A stretch of DNA of 64,000 nucleotides. Origin: Flavobacterium sp. 1 (GTDB taxonomy: Bacteria > Bacteroidota > Bacteroidia > Flavobacteriales > Flavobacteriaceae). This document shows, one piece after another, positions 15,823 to 27,200 of this stretch. Position numbers and translations under genes: made by a program. The stretch's first letter is position 1; each line of letters opens with the position of its first letter. The DNA is taken from contig NZ_PGER01000001.1 of assembly GCF_002797935.1 (NCBI RefSeq), forward strand, positions 1,550,001-1,614,000. The letters run 5' to 3'. The notes beneath the pieces were generated by a model. The model did not search any database, was not told where the DNA came from, and saw nothing but the letters and a program-made list of their open reading frames with translations.

Positions 15823-17310
15823 TTATAAAGAAAACCAATTCTGCACTAATGTATCTTCCAATGCCAGTGCATCTTTATGAACAAACTCATTAGTTTCTTT
15901 GTTATAATCGTAGTCTAATGACCAGCTTTTATGATTTTCTGCTAAGGATTTTATGCTCTTGCACACATATTCAATTTCGGCAGTGGTTGTAGTTGGATGT
16001 ATTGACATTCTGATCCAGCCCGGCTTTCTGATTAAATCTCCCAAACTAATTTCATCAATTAATTTATTTGAAGCTTCTTGATCCACATGCAATAAAAAAT
16101 GCCCGTAAGTTCCAGCACAACTGCATCCTCCACGGGTTTGAATACCAAATTTATCATTCAATAATTTTACACCCAAATTAAAGTGTAAATCTTCGATAAA
16201 AAATGAAATTACTCCCAAACGATTGTGATGCTGTCCAGCAAGGATCTTTATATTTGGAATACTTCCCAATGCATCAAATACATATTCAACAATTTCGTGT
16301 TCGCGATTAAGAATATTATCAATTCCCATTTGCTCCTTCAATTGAATTGCCAAAGCTGTTTTAATAACCTGCAGAAAGCCAGGAGTACCGCCGTCTTCCC
16401 TATCTTCAATATTGTCAATGTATTTATGCTCACCCCATGGATTTGTCCAAGAAACGGTTCCTCCGCCTGGACAATCCGGAATCATATTGTGGTATAATTT
16501 TTTATTAAAAACCAAAACTCCTGAAGTACCCGGGCCTCCCAAAAATTTATGCGGAGAAAAGAAAATGGCATCCAAATACGATTCTGAATCTTCGGGATGC
16601 ATATCGATTTTTACGTAAGGACCTGAACAGGCAAAATCCACAAAACAAACACCATTGTATTCATGCATAAGCTTTGCTGCTTCATGGTATGGCGTTTTAA
16701 TTCCTGTCACATTCGAACAGGAAGTTATCGAAGCAATTTTATAGGCTCTATCCTTATATTTTTCTAATAAAGAAACAAGATTGTCAAGACTAAAAAGTCC
16801 CTCGTCACATGATGGAATAACTTCAACATCGGCAATAGTTTCCAACCATGAAGTTTGATTAGAATGATGCTCCATGTGCGAAATAAATACAATTGGTTTT
16901 TTTTCGGCTGGAATATTGAAATATTCCGTTAGATTTTCAGGAACTTTTAATCCTAATATGCGCTGAAATTTATTTACAACGCCAGTCATTCCAGTTCCAT
17001 CGGTTATTAAAACATCATTAGAATCTGCATTTACATGGTGCTTAATAATATGGCGCGCTTGATGATAAGACTTAGTCATTGCTGTTCCAGAAACTGTTGT
17101 TTCAGTATGTGTATTAGCAACAAAAGGTCCAAAATCGTTCATTAATTTTTCTTCGATGGGACGATACAAACGGCCGCTTGCTGTCCAATCTGTATAGATA
17201 ATTTTTTGTTGACCATAAGGGGAATCAAACTCTTGATCAATTCCTATAATATTATTTCTAAATTGCTGAAAATACTGTTCTAATGATGCAGGGGCTTTTG
17301 TTGTGGACAT
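15823..17310 (-). CDS. class V aminotransferase / cysteine desulfurase-like PLP enzyme
   Basis: The start was placed at MSTTKAPASLEQYFQQF (495 residues); an upstream in-frame ATG would add 18 residues with no family support. The fold is the NifS/SufS type: IYTDWTASGRLYRPIEEKL at the entry, THTETTVSGTAMTKSYHQAR, VFISHMEHHSNQTSWLE, CFVDFACSGPYVKID for the PLP-binding Asp, and FFSPHKFLGGPGTSG with Schiff-base K255. A cysteine-containing loop TRGGCSCAGTYGH lies where desulfurases carry the catalytic Cys. It is longer than SufS (about 405 residues) and belongs to an uncharacterised subgroup common in Flavobacteria. It converges on the acyltransferase genes and stands alone. Confidence 0.87.
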   Translation of the reverse strand: MSTTKAPASLEQYFQQFRNNIIGIDQEFDSPYGQQKIIYTDWTASGRLYRPIEEKLMNDFGPFVANTHTETTVSGTAMTKSYHQARHIIKHHVNADSNDVLITDGTGMTGVVNKFQRILGLKVPENLTEYFNIPAEKKPIVFISHMEHHSNQTSWLETIADVEVIPSCDEGLFSLDNLVSLLEKYKDRAYKIASITSCSNVTGIKTPYHEAAKLMHEYNGVCFVDFACSGPYVKIDMHPEDSESYLDAIFFSPHKFLGGPGTSGVLVFNKKLYHNMIPDCPGGGTVSWTNPWGEHKYIDNIEDREDGGTPGFLQVIKTALAIQLKEQMGIDNILNREHEIVEYVFDALGSIPNIKILAGQHHNRLGVISFFIEDLHFNLGVKLLNDKFGIQTRGGCSCAGTYGHFLLHVDQEASNKLIDEISLGDLIRKPGWIRMSIHPTTTTAEIEYVCKSIKSLAENHKSWSLDYDYNKETNEFVHKDALALEDTLVQNWFSL

Positions 17311-17566
17311 TGTATTTAAATTTGGATTCAAATATATTAATTTTTGATTAAATTTAAATTTCATTGTTTACGTTTTTACAAATTTTACCACCGCAAACAA
17401 TAATTATTCTCAAATTACCTTTTGTACTCTTAAATTTTTTGACAAATATTTAAAAAATCAGCCTTTAAATAAATTATCTATTTAATCTATAGATTAAAAA
17501 AAAGCTTAAAATTTTAGGTTTAAAATTCAAATAAAAATAGCAGTAAAGAAGTACAATATTTCCATT

Positions 17567-17688
17567 TAGCCCCGAGAGAAGTGAAAATCCTCCTGTGTTG
17601 TCTCATCCCAAAAGACGAGAGGCACGGGAGATTACTTTGTCAGTTCGTTATCGCTCGTGTGTAACGGATAGCGGGACGATGCTTGCTG
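17567..17688 (+). ncRNA. Flavo-1-like structured RNA
   Basis: The block starts TAGCCCCGAGAGAAGTG and ends AACGGATAGCGGGACGATGC, with G+C-rich pairing sequence between, in an otherwise very AT-rich 490-bp gap. This start/end pair recurs between genes in Flavobacterium genomes and fits my memory of the Flavo-1 RNA motif. CCCCG near the start can pair with CGGG near the end. Function is unknown. Boundaries and family need a covariance-model search. Confidence 0.5.
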
Positions 17689-17802
17689 AAAATACCAAAT
17701 CTTTCTGCTCCAAAAAAACAATAATTCAGTTATTTTTTAGAAAAAAAGAGTTTTAGAATTTTCATTATTTTCAACAAAAAAATATATTTGCAATCGAAAA
17801 AT

Positions 17803-17876
17803 CGGGATGTAGTGCAGTCTGGCAGCGTACTAGCATGGGGTGCTAGGGGTCGCTGGTTCGAATCCAGTCATCCCGT
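17803..17876 (+). tRNA. tRNA-Pro (anticodon GGG)
   Basis: Acceptor CGGGATG pairs with CATCCCG, the anticodon arm is CTAGC-ATGGGGT-GCTAG giving anticodon GGG, and the T arm is CTGG-TTCGAAT-CCAG. The CCA end is not encoded (TCAAAA follows). The discriminator base appears to be T, unusual for tRNA-Pro. A truncated tyrosine recombinase 290 bp downstream indicates that the tRNA served as an integration site. Confidence 0.94.
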
Positions 17877-17944
17877 CAAAAGGGTAAAAAGAAGTAAAAA
17901 GGCAGCTTTTTCAATCTTTTAAAAAACCCGCAAAAAACGTGGTA

Positions 17945-17978
17945 AAACCTGCAAATCCGAGGATTCGCAGGTTTTTTT
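17945..17978 (+). terminator. intrinsic terminator after tRNA-Pro
   Basis: AAACCTGCAAATCC and GGATTCGCAGGTTT form a 14-bp stem with one mismatch, followed by seven T. It lies 68 bp after the tRNA end. Confidence 0.8.
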
Positions 17979-18168
17979 CATTTACAGCACTTTTCAATCT
18001 TTATAAAAACACTCAAAAGTTTTGTGACAAAATCGTGGCAAAACTAAGAGGTGAAAAAAATTGCCACAAAATAGTACTTAAACACCTATGAATACAGGGG
18101 CTAAGGAGGTTAACGACTTGTTTATTTGACGCTATAATTCTACATTTATTAATCTAAAAAGTTGAATT

Positions 18169-18504
18169 ATGTTAGAAAGCAGCTTTGGGTTGGATTTTTT
18201 TCTAAAAAGCCCCCACAAAGGAAGTAAAATTAGATCGGTTTATCTTAGGATAACAGTAGACGGAATTCCAAAGGAAACATCCACCAAACGGAAATGGGAC
18301 AGCACCCGCTGGGATCAGAAAACCGAAAGAGCAATCTGTACAAAAGAAGATGCCAGATCCCTAAACTTTTTTCTTGATTCACTGATTTTAAAAGTCAATG
18401 AATACAAAACAGAGATTATGTACAGCGGAAAACTGGTAACCTCTGAAAAGATCATTAACTATGTACTGGGAAAAATTATTCCGAGAGTAAAATTATTTTT
18501 CTAA
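18169..18504 (+). pseudogene. tyrosine recombinase (integrase), N-terminal fragment
   Basis: A 111-residue remnant beginning MLESSFGLDFFLKSP. The text GSKIRSVYLRITVDGIPKET and STKRKWDSTRWDQKT is the arm-DNA-binding domain of Bacteroidetes phage-type integrases (Arm-DNA-bind_5), followed by the start of the SAM-like domain (LDSLILKVNEYKTEIMYSGK). Full enzymes are about 400 residues with a C-terminal R...HxxR...Y catalytic domain, which is entirely absent. An inverted pair GTGGCAA/TTGCCAC at 18035-18067 upstream may be a leftover recombinase site. It cannot be active. Confidence 0.82.
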
Positions 18505-19045
18505 AATCCAGAATAAAATACTAGTTCTAAAATTTAATACTGCAAATAAAATTTATCGAGTCCTGAATGAGCCATACTACTTTTGTTCAATGGCTAGATT
18601 CATAATATTTAAGCACTATTTTAGATATATATTAAAAATAACACATTCAGGTCCAATATTGAATACATTTCCAGCCACTTTAATTTTTTCTTAATTGATA
18701 CTTTTACACCGCAGTATTCTGTTTCTTATTGAAAAGATTATGACAAATAGAGATAATCTGTTAATCAATAAAGAATTCAATTTTCAAACTTATAATATTT
18801 TAGTAAAAAGATGAAAGAATTTATATTTAGGAACTATGCCCTTCTTTTTACTGTTTCCATATATTCTTAAATTAAGAAAAAATTATTAATACTGTTTTTT
18901 TGACATAATCAATATTGATATAAAACAAGCTAAATGATACTCAGAGTTTCGAAATAAATTATATGAAATAATCGCAAAAGAAAATTGGTCGCAAATACCA
19001 ATGAAGATATGCAAATTAGATATGACCAATAAAAAAATATCACCT
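18505..19045. other. 540-bp non-coding gap before the polysaccharide locus
   Basis: Very AT-rich with no convincing coding frame, RNA or hairpin. It separates the integrase remnant from the GH31 gene and must hold the GH31 promoter; I could not place the boxes with confidence. Two in-frame ATGs at 19001 and 19022 precede the chosen GH31 start. Confidence 0.5.
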
Positions 19046-21913
19046 ATGAAAGGAAATAAAATATGTTTAAGCTTAATCACTGGATTGGTATTAGCATCTT
19101 GTGCTACTAAACATTACAAGAAGACGGATGATGGCATTATTGTAAACATAATACATGCTAAAGAGTACCAATTGAGCAAATTACGTTTACAGGTTTTAGG
19201 AAATGATTTGATTCATGTGTCTGCAACACCAGAAAATGAATTTCCAAAAGATTCCAGTTTAATTATTGTTCCTCATATTGACAATGTTTCTTTTAAAGTT
19301 TCTAATGAAAAAGATTCTATTAAATTAGCTACCGAAACTTTAAATGTAATGATTTCCCCAAAAGATGGTGGTGTTAAGTTTAAAGATAAAAACGGAAAAC
19401 TTATTTTGTCAGAAAGAGCCGGTGGTGGTAAAACATTCAGTCCGGTGGAAGTTGAAGGGACTAAAGGATATACAGTTCGCCAAATTTTTGAATCACCAAA
19501 AGATGAAGCTTTTTATGGCTTAGGGCAACATCAATCAGACGACTTTAATTACAAAGATAAAAGCGAGGAATTATTTCAATACAATACTAAAGTTTCTGTA
19601 CCATTTATTATTTCCAATAAAAACTATGGTCTTTTATGGGATAGTTATTCATTAAGCCGTTTTGGGGACAGCCGTCCCTATGAACAATTAAATACCGTTT
19701 TTAAATTATATGATAAAAACGGTGAAGCTAATAGTTTAACAGGGACTTATAACACGCCAGATAATGGTAAAATAAATCTGATTCGAAAAGAAGGATCTAT
19801 TTTCTTTGAAGATGTCAAAAGTTTTAAAAACTTACCGGAAAATTTTCCTTTAAAAAATGCTAACGTTACTTATGAAGGTGATATTGAAGCACCACAAAAT
19901 GGAGAATACAAATTTACTTTGTATTATTCAGGTTATGTTAAAGTGTATTTGAATAATCAATTAGTAGTTCCTGAACGCTGGAGAACAGCCTGGAATCCTA
20001 ATAGCTACAAGTTTTCAATGAATTTAGAAGCCGGAAAACGAGTTTCTTTACGAATAGAATGGAAACCAAATGGAGGTACATCTTACTGCGGATTAAGAGT
20101 AAGAACCCCTCAACTAACTGAAGAAAAAAGTAATCAGGTTTGGTGGAGCGAAATGAATAAAAAAATAGATTATTATTTTGTTCATGGCAATTCTATGGAT
20201 CAAATAGTTAAAGGATACCGTACTTTGACCGGAAAAGCTCAAATCATGCCAAAATGGGCAATGGGTTATTGGCAAAGTCGTGAACGATATAAAACTCAAG
20301 ACGAAATTCTAAGCAATTTAAAAGAATTTAGAGAGCGTAAAATTCCTATTGATAATATTGTATTGGATTGGAATTACTGGGAAGAAGATTCTTGGGGAAG
20401 CCATAAATTTGATCCAAAACGTTTTCCTGATCCAAAAGGGATGGTAGATTCTATCCACGCGATGAATGGTAAAATGATGATTTCGGTATGGCCTAAATTT
20501 TATAAAACTACCGAACATTTCAAAGAATTTGACCAAAAAGGATGGATGTACCAACAAGCCATAAAAGATAATGTTCGTGACTGGGTTGGCCCTGGCTATG
20601 TAGGTTCTTTTTATGACGCTTATTCAGGTGGTGCAAGAAAACTATTTTGGAAACAAATTTATGAAAATTTATACCCGACGGGAGTTGATGCATGGTGGAT
20701 GGATGCCAGTGAGCCAAATGTACTGGATTGTACAGATATGGATTACCGTAAGTCATTGCAAGGACCAACCGCTTTAGGCTCGGCGACAGAATATTTCAAT
20801 ACCTATGCTTTAATGAATGCTGAAGCCATTTATGATGGACAACGCAGTGTAGAACCAAATAAGCGGGTATTTTTATTAACCAGATCAGGTTTTGCAGGAT
20901 TACAACGTTATTCAACAGCAACATGGAGTGGTGATATTGCAACACGCTGGGAAGATTTGAAAGCACAAATTTCGGCAGGTTTAAACTTTGCAATTAGTGG
21001 TATTCCATATTGGACTATGGATATTGGCGGATTCTGTGTCGAAGATCGTTATGTAGCTGCTCAAAATGAATATGATAAAAACGGAATAGAAAATTCAGAC
21101 AACAAAGAATGGAGAGAATTGAATACACGTTGGCATCAATTTGGTGTATTTGCACCATTATACAGATCGCACGGACAATTTCCTTATCGTGAACCCTGGA
21201 ATATAGCCCCGAAAGGGCATCCGGCTTATGAGTCTATTTTGTTTTATGACAATTTACGTTATAGATTAATGCCATATATCTATACCATGGCAGGGATGAC
21301 TCATTTTGACGATTATACGATTATGCGTCCTTTAATTATGGATTTTTCTAATGATAAAAAAGTGGTCAATAGTAATGATCAATTTATGTTTGGTCCTAAT
21401 TTTATGGTCTGCCCCGTATATAATTATGGCATCCGTAAAAGAGATGTATATTTTCCTGCCGGAACTAATTGGTATGATTTTAATACAGGGGATTATATTA
21501 AGGGAGGTCAAACTTTATCCGTAGACGCACCATACGGCCGCATTCCACTATTTATTCCTGAAGGAGCCATTATCCCTGTTGGACCTGAAATACAATATAC
21601 CGATGAAAAACCAGCAGATACTATTCTTCTGTATGTATATAAAGGCAAGAACGGAAGTTTTAATTTATATGAGGACGAAGGTGTGAATTATAATTATGAA
21701 AAAGGATTCCATTCCAGCATTCCAATCAGTTATAATGAAACAAATAGTGTCTTGACTATTGGCGAGCGTAAAGGAGAATTTAAAGGAATGTTAAAAAACC
21801 GAAAATTTGTTATTATAGCTATAAGTAAAGAAAACCGTAAAGCTTTTGTATATGATGCTCAGGGGCAAGTTGTCAATTATGATGGCCACCAACAAACCGT
21901 TACATTAAAATAG
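19046..21913 (+). CDS. GH31 alpha-xylosidase with PA14 domain, lipoprotein
   Basis: Predicted to release alpha-xylose from xyloglucan oligosaccharides. The start was set at MKGNKICLSLITGLVLASC because this gives a lipoprotein signal (955 residues); ATGs further up would prepend 15 residues. An N-terminal beta-sandwich (about 20-190) is interrupted after FKLYDKNGEANSLTG by a PA14-like insert (about 215-360, with VTYEGDIEAPQNGEYKFTLY), as in xyloglucan-specific members such as the Bacteroides ovatus enzyme. The barrel holds the nucleophile in WWMDASEPN (D553) and the acid/base in TWSGDIATRW (D630), then IPYWTMDIGGF. It heads a plus-strand group with GH42 and the HTCS. Confidence 0.9.
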   Translation: MKGNKICLSLITGLVLASCATKHYKKTDDGIIVNIIHAKEYQLSKLRLQVLGNDLIHVSATPENEFPKDSSLIIVPHIDNVSFKVSNEKDSIKLATETLNVMISPKDGGVKFKDKNGKLILSERAGGGKTFSPVEVEGTKGYTVRQIFESPKDEAFYGLGQHQSDDFNYKDKSEELFQYNTKVSVPFIISNKNYGLLWDSYSLSRFGDSRPYEQLNTVFKLYDKNGEANSLTGTYNTPDNGKINLIRKEGSIFFEDVKSFKNLPENFPLKNANVTYEGDIEAPQNGEYKFTLYYSGYVKVYLNNQLVVPERWRTAWNPNSYKFSMNLEAGKRVSLRIEWKPNGGTSYCGLRVRTPQLTEEKSNQVWWSEMNKKIDYYFVHGNSMDQIVKGYRTLTGKAQIMPKWAMGYWQSRERYKTQDEILSNLKEFRERKIPIDNIVLDWNYWEEDSWGSHKFDPKRFPDPKGMVDSIHAMNGKMMISVWPKFYKTTEHFKEFDQKGWMYQQAIKDNVRDWVGPGYVGSFYDAYSGGARKLFWKQIYENLYPTGVDAWWMDASEPNVLDCTDMDYRKSLQGPTALGSATEYFNTYALMNAEAIYDGQRSVEPNKRVFLLTRSGFAGLQRYSTATWSGDIATRWEDLKAQISAGLNFAISGIPYWTMDIGGFCVEDRYVAAQNEYDKNGIENSDNKEWRELNTRWHQFGVFAPLYRSHGQFPYREPWNIAPKGHPAYESILFYDNLRYRLMPYIYTMAGMTHFDDYTIMRPLIMDFSNDKKVVNSNDQFMFGPNFMVCPVYNYGIRKRDVYFPAGTNWYDFNTGDYIKGGQTLSVDAPYGRIPLFIPEGAIIPVGPEIQYTDEKPADTILLYVYKGKNGSFNLYEDEGVNYNYEKGFHSSIPISYNETNSVLTIGERKGEFKGMLKNRKFVIIAISKENRKAFVYDAQGQVVNYDGHQQTVTLK

Positions 21914-22059
21914 ACAAAAAAACATAAAGCAAAATAATTGAAATGAAAATAAAGTAAACTAATTAAGATTCTTTTTATATAAAATAAATTAGCATCCACG
22001 ATTAAAAATTAATCCTTCAGGGTAATTAATTCTTAATCATAGTATCAGTAAAAAAACAC

Positions 22060-24153
22060 ATGAAAAATAAAATTTATATATCGCTTTTGTTTGTCTTATT
22101 AACTATAGTTGTTAAGGCTCAAGATTCTCATCGTTTCTTTCCGAAGGAAAATCTAATGTCCATGGGAATTTATTATTATCCAGAGCATTGGAATAAAAAT
22201 GACTGGGAACGGGATATCAGTAATATTTCAAAGATTGGTTTTGAATTTATCCACATCGCTGAATTTGCATGGATAGATATGGAACCTCAAGAAGGCGTTT
22301 ATAAATTCGAATGGCTGGATGAGGTTATTACCCTGGCAGCTAAATATAAATTGAAAGTTATTTTAGGTACACCCACGGCTATTTCGCCGGTTTGGTTGGG
22401 AATTAAATATCCGGAAATTTATGCAATGGGGTCTGATTATCAGCGTGCAGAACATGGAACCAGAGCACAACAATCATTAAGTAATCCGGTTTGGAGAAGT
22501 TTTTCTAAAAAAATAATTGCAAAATTAGGCGAGCGCTATGGTAAAAACCCTAACGTAATAGGCTGGCAATTAGACAATGAACCCGAAGCAAAGGAAGATT
22601 ATAGCCCTTCTTCTCAAGAAGCCTTTAGAAAATGGTTAGAAAATAAATACAAAACCATAAGTGCACTTAATAATGCTTGGGGAGCCCAATTTTGGAGTCA
22701 AACTTATAGCGATTTCAGTCAAATTAAGATTCACAATGCAAATCATGTAGGATGGTGGGGAACTAATCCACACGCTTTATTGGATTTTAAACGGTATACT
22801 GCCGATACACAGGCAGAGTTTTTAGATTATCAGGCGAACATTCTTAGACCTTTAATTTCTAAAAATCAATTTATTACTACTAACTATACCGCCACAACGC
22901 CTTTTGCCGATCCCAGAAGAACGAAAGAATTAGATTTTGATTCTTTTACCAGTTATCTAAATAAAGGAAATGCAAATATAGGGGACAAAGGATTTCGACT
23001 GGGAGATCCTAAAGAACTTTCATTTGCTTTGAGCTTTTTCAAACCTGATACTAAAATTTCCGGAATTATGGAACTTCAGCCAGGATTTGTAAATTGGGGA
23101 AATGTAAATCCATTGTTGCAGCCCGGAGCAGTACGTATGTGGCTATTTCATTGTTTTGCAGAAGATATGTCATTTGCCTGCTCATATCGATACAGACAAA
23201 TTAATTATGGTGCAGAACAATACCACAGCGGCATTACCAAATTAGATGGAGTTACCTTATCTCAAGGGGGAAAAGATTATAAACAAACTATTAGCGAAAT
23301 GAAATTATTGCGTGATGCTTACAAACCTAATGCAAAAGTTCCAAAAGAAATCAAGGCGCGTACAACTGCTTTATTATGGAATTATGATAATTTATGGAGC
23401 ATGGGGCGTCAGGGGCAAACAAGTCAGTGGAATACTTTGCAATTTTTTCAAAAATATTTAGAAATAGTAAAATCGTTTGGAGCCCCTGTAAATATAGCTT
23501 ATGAGAATGATGACTTAGACCAGTATGCTGTTGTCATTGCCCCGGCTTTTGAATTGGTTGACAACAAACTTATTACGAAATGGACTAATTATGTAAAAAA
23601 AGGCGGAAATTTGGTATTAACTGTACGCACAGGGGTTAAAGATCGAAATGGCCATTTATTTGTTGGAGGCTGGGGACAATCTATTTATCCTTTAATTGAT
23701 GCCAGTATTGATGACTTTGATCATTTATTGCCTTATGCTAAAGGAACTATAAAAGGTTTTAATAAAGATTATAATTGGAACAATTGGGCAGATTTGATTA
23801 CTGCTAACAAGTCCGAAAATGTATTAGCAACCTATACCAATCAATTTTATGCAGGGAAAGCTGCAGTTGTTACTAATAAAATAGAAAAAGGAACCGTCAC
23901 TTATATTGGTGTTGATACAGACGATTCCCAACTTGAGAAAGATGTCTTGAGAAAAGTATATGATCAGGCGAATATAACAACCGAAAATTATCCTGAAGGC
24001 GTGTATGTAAAATGGCATGATGGTTTTTGGGTAGCAGTAAACTATTCTTCTGATAATTACGAACTAAAAAACATATCTGCTAAAGCAAAGATATTAATAG
24101 GAACTAAAACAGTACAACCCGGAGGAGTAACAGTGTGGCAAGAATTGGATTAG
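22060..24153 (+). CDS. GH42 beta-galactosidase
   Basis: A 697-residue secreted enzyme (signal MKNKIYISLLFVLLTIVVKAQ). The A domain begins MGIYYYPEHWNKNDWERDI, the acid/base is in WQLDNEPEAK (E174) and the nucleophile in GIMELQPGFVNWG (E338). A trimerisation-type domain (about 400-600, ALLWNYDNLWSM onwards) and a small C-terminal beta domain complete the usual GH42 plan. It would remove terminal beta-galactose, for example from xyloglucan or galactan side chains. It lies 146 bp downstream of GH31 on the same strand. Confidence 0.9.
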   Translation: MKNKIYISLLFVLLTIVVKAQDSHRFFPKENLMSMGIYYYPEHWNKNDWERDISNISKIGFEFIHIAEFAWIDMEPQEGVYKFEWLDEVITLAAKYKLKVILGTPTAISPVWLGIKYPEIYAMGSDYQRAEHGTRAQQSLSNPVWRSFSKKIIAKLGERYGKNPNVIGWQLDNEPEAKEDYSPSSQEAFRKWLENKYKTISALNNAWGAQFWSQTYSDFSQIKIHNANHVGWWGTNPHALLDFKRYTADTQAEFLDYQANILRPLISKNQFITTNYTATTPFADPRRTKELDFDSFTSYLNKGNANIGDKGFRLGDPKELSFALSFFKPDTKISGIMELQPGFVNWGNVNPLLQPGAVRMWLFHCFAEDMSFACSYRYRQINYGAEQYHSGITKLDGVTLSQGGKDYKQTISEMKLLRDAYKPNAKVPKEIKARTTALLWNYDNLWSMGRQGQTSQWNTLQFFQKYLEIVKSFGAPVNIAYENDDLDQYAVVIAPAFELVDNKLITKWTNYVKKGGNLVLTVRTGVKDRNGHLFVGGWGQSIYPLIDASIDDFDHLLPYAKGTIKGFNKDYNWNNWADLITANKSENVLATYTNQFYAGKAAVVTNKIEKGTVTYIGVDTDDSQLEKDVLRKVYDQANITTENYPEGVYVKWHDGFWVAVNYSSDNYELKNISAKAKILIGTKTVQPGGVTVWQELD

Positions 24154-24278
24154 AAATTGATAAAAAAGTTTTTTGTGGTTAAAATAAAAGTTGAATAACA
24201 AAAAATTATTTTTAATATAAATTAAGAATGTTGCGAAGCTAAAATGCTCTTTCATACATATTATAAACTTATTATAAG

Positions 24279-27200
24279 ATGAAAAAAATACAGTTATATA
24301 TTCTTGCATTTATTTGGATTACCTCATTCCAAAATACTGTTGCGCAGTCAAATTATATTTTTCATCATTTGAACACGAATGAAGGGCTCCCCAGCACCAA
24401 TGTAAAAGCAATATTAAGAGACAATTACGGATTTCTTTGGATTGGAACTGAAGGAGGTTTAAACAGATACGACGGATATGGATTCAAAGTTTATACGACG
24501 AATCCAGGAAAGCCTAATACATTGGTATCAAACGATATTTATGGATTACAGGAAGATGGTCTGGGAAATATTTGGGTAGACTTCAGATATACTTATATGG
24601 TATATTGGAGAGATAAGGATTGTTTTATTTCAGACATAAAATTATTTTTAAAAAAATTACACATACAGACTGATCAAAATTATAAGATTTATGTTGACAA
24701 AAAACGAAATTTATGGGTTATAAACAATAAAAAAATATTTCTCTACAATGTTAAGAAACAACACACATCCGTTTTCAATCTAAAGGATCCCATAAAGGAC
24801 CCCACTTTAATTAATATAACCGATGATGGAGAATCTTTGTATTATATTGTTCAACGGTCTGGTAAATGCTGGCAATTAAACAGTAAGTCGGGCAACTTTA
24901 CCTTAATAAAATTACCCGATTCAATTAATAAAAATACAGCTAATTTTCCGGGCGAAATTTTTCTTAAAATTTTTCTTGACAGTGACAACGAATTATGGGT
25001 ATATTCAAATTATTCAAATCAGATTTCGTATAAGAATAAACAAACTCAGGAATGGAAAACACTGGCGTTAAAATCTCAGGTAAACATTGAGAGTAATTCT
25101 ATTACAAGTATTGTTGAAAATAGTCCTGGAGAGGTTTGGATTGGTACAGACCATAACGGACTGTTCATTTATGACAAAACCAGAAATTTAATGACAAATA
25201 TCGTTCATGATTCATGGAAAGATAATTCATTAGTTTCCGATAACATAAATTGTTTATACCGTGATAACAATGAAACTATTTGGATTGGCCACAGTAAAAA
25301 AGGGCTTTCATTTTACAATGAAAGTTTTAAAAATTTCATGAATTTTAAATACCCCGAATGTTCAGATATTAGTGCAATAATGGAAGATAACAGGGAAAAT
25401 CTTTGGCTTGGAACTGATGGAAAAGGATTGTTTTTGAAAGAAAAGCAATCAGAAAACATCGTAAAACTTCCAATTTCAAATACTTCAATAATGTCTATAA
25501 TAGAAGACCGTAAAGGTCTTATTTGGATAGGGACGTTTAAGAAAGGGTTGTTCTGTTATCAAAAAGGTAAAATGATTCAGTATACAAAAGAAAATAGTAA
25601 ATTAAGCAATAACAATATTTGGAGCTTAGTAGATGACCGGTATGGGAATATATGGATTGGAACGTTGGGGGGGAAAATTCAATTATTACCTGCTGAAGCA
25701 ACAAATTTTGATTTTTTACGATCCCCTTTTAAAGAAGATGTATATGCACTGGATATGTTTTATGATGGAGGAGACGAAATCTTTGTCGGGACGAGCTATG
25801 GACTTTCTGTAATTGATATTACAAATAATAAAAATGTAATGTATTATGGAAATAAGAAGGGAAATCAAAAATTTAAGCAACTTCAAATATCAAGTGTATA
25901 TAAAGATAAACGCGATATTTTATGGCTCGCTCATGGTAACGGCCTGGATATATGGGATCAAAAGAAAGATACTATTTACTCCTTTAACAAGTCAAATGGC
26001 TTATGTGATAATTCTACCAAAGGCATTCTGGAAGATGATCGGAATAATATTTGGGTGACGACAAGTAATGGACTCTCCATATTAACTGTTAAACGTGATG
26101 TGAACGACAAACTTGTCATAACAAGTAAAAATTACTCTATTAAAGATGGTTTTATGGATAATTATTTTAATAGACATTCAATAATTAAGTTAAGAAATGG
26201 AGATATTTTACTTGGAAACATAGATGGATATACAATTCTTAATCCAAATAAATTAGTTGAAAAGAATCGACCAATAGCAAAAATTGTTTTTGCCGGATTA
26301 AGCGTCGGTAATCAAAACATTGAAGTCGATTCAATTTATAATGGTCATAAATTACTTAAACATTCAACGGAATTAACTTCGGGACTAACCTTCAGACATG
26401 ATGATAAACTCATCACCTTAAAATTTACAACAGCCGATTTACTTAATGCTGATAAGGTGAAATACATTTATAAAATTGAAGGATTTGATACAGAATGGAT
26501 TCCAATTCAGGAAAATAAAATAATATTATCTGCTCTTCCTCCCGGCGATTACAAACTTTTAATAAAAGCATCTAATAGTGATGGTGTATGGAGAAATAAT
26601 GCTACTGTACTCTCTATAAGTGTAACGCCTCCTTTTTATTTATCTGTTTGGGCATTTAGTATTTATGGAATAATAAGTATTGTGATCCTCTTATATTTTA
26701 GTCATAAATCAAAAGTTCGTAATCTGCTAAAAATAGAAGAGCATCGAATAAAAATGGATCGTGAGAAAGAATGGCAAATAAATGAGATGAAACTGAAGTT
26801 CTTTACAAATATAAGTCATGATTTGCGTACTCCATTAACACTAATTACTACACCTCTTCAGGTTTTGCTAAGTGGCACAATGGAAGAAAGCATGAGAAAA
26901 AAGCTGAGTATCATGTATAAAAATGCCAATCAACTGCTTTCATTAATAAATTCGCTGCTGGATTTTCGCAAATTGGATGTTGGGATAGATACATTAAATT
27001 TAAAATCAGGAAATTTTGTAAATTTCATCAGGGATATTCATGCGTCTTTTAGTGTTTATGCAGATGAACGCAGTATTAACTTATCTTTAAGCAGTGAATT
27101 AGAAAACTTATTAATGCAGTTTGATAAAGATAAAATACAGAAAACACTTATCAACCTGCTTTCTAATGCGTTTAAATTTACACCTGATGGCGGAAATATT

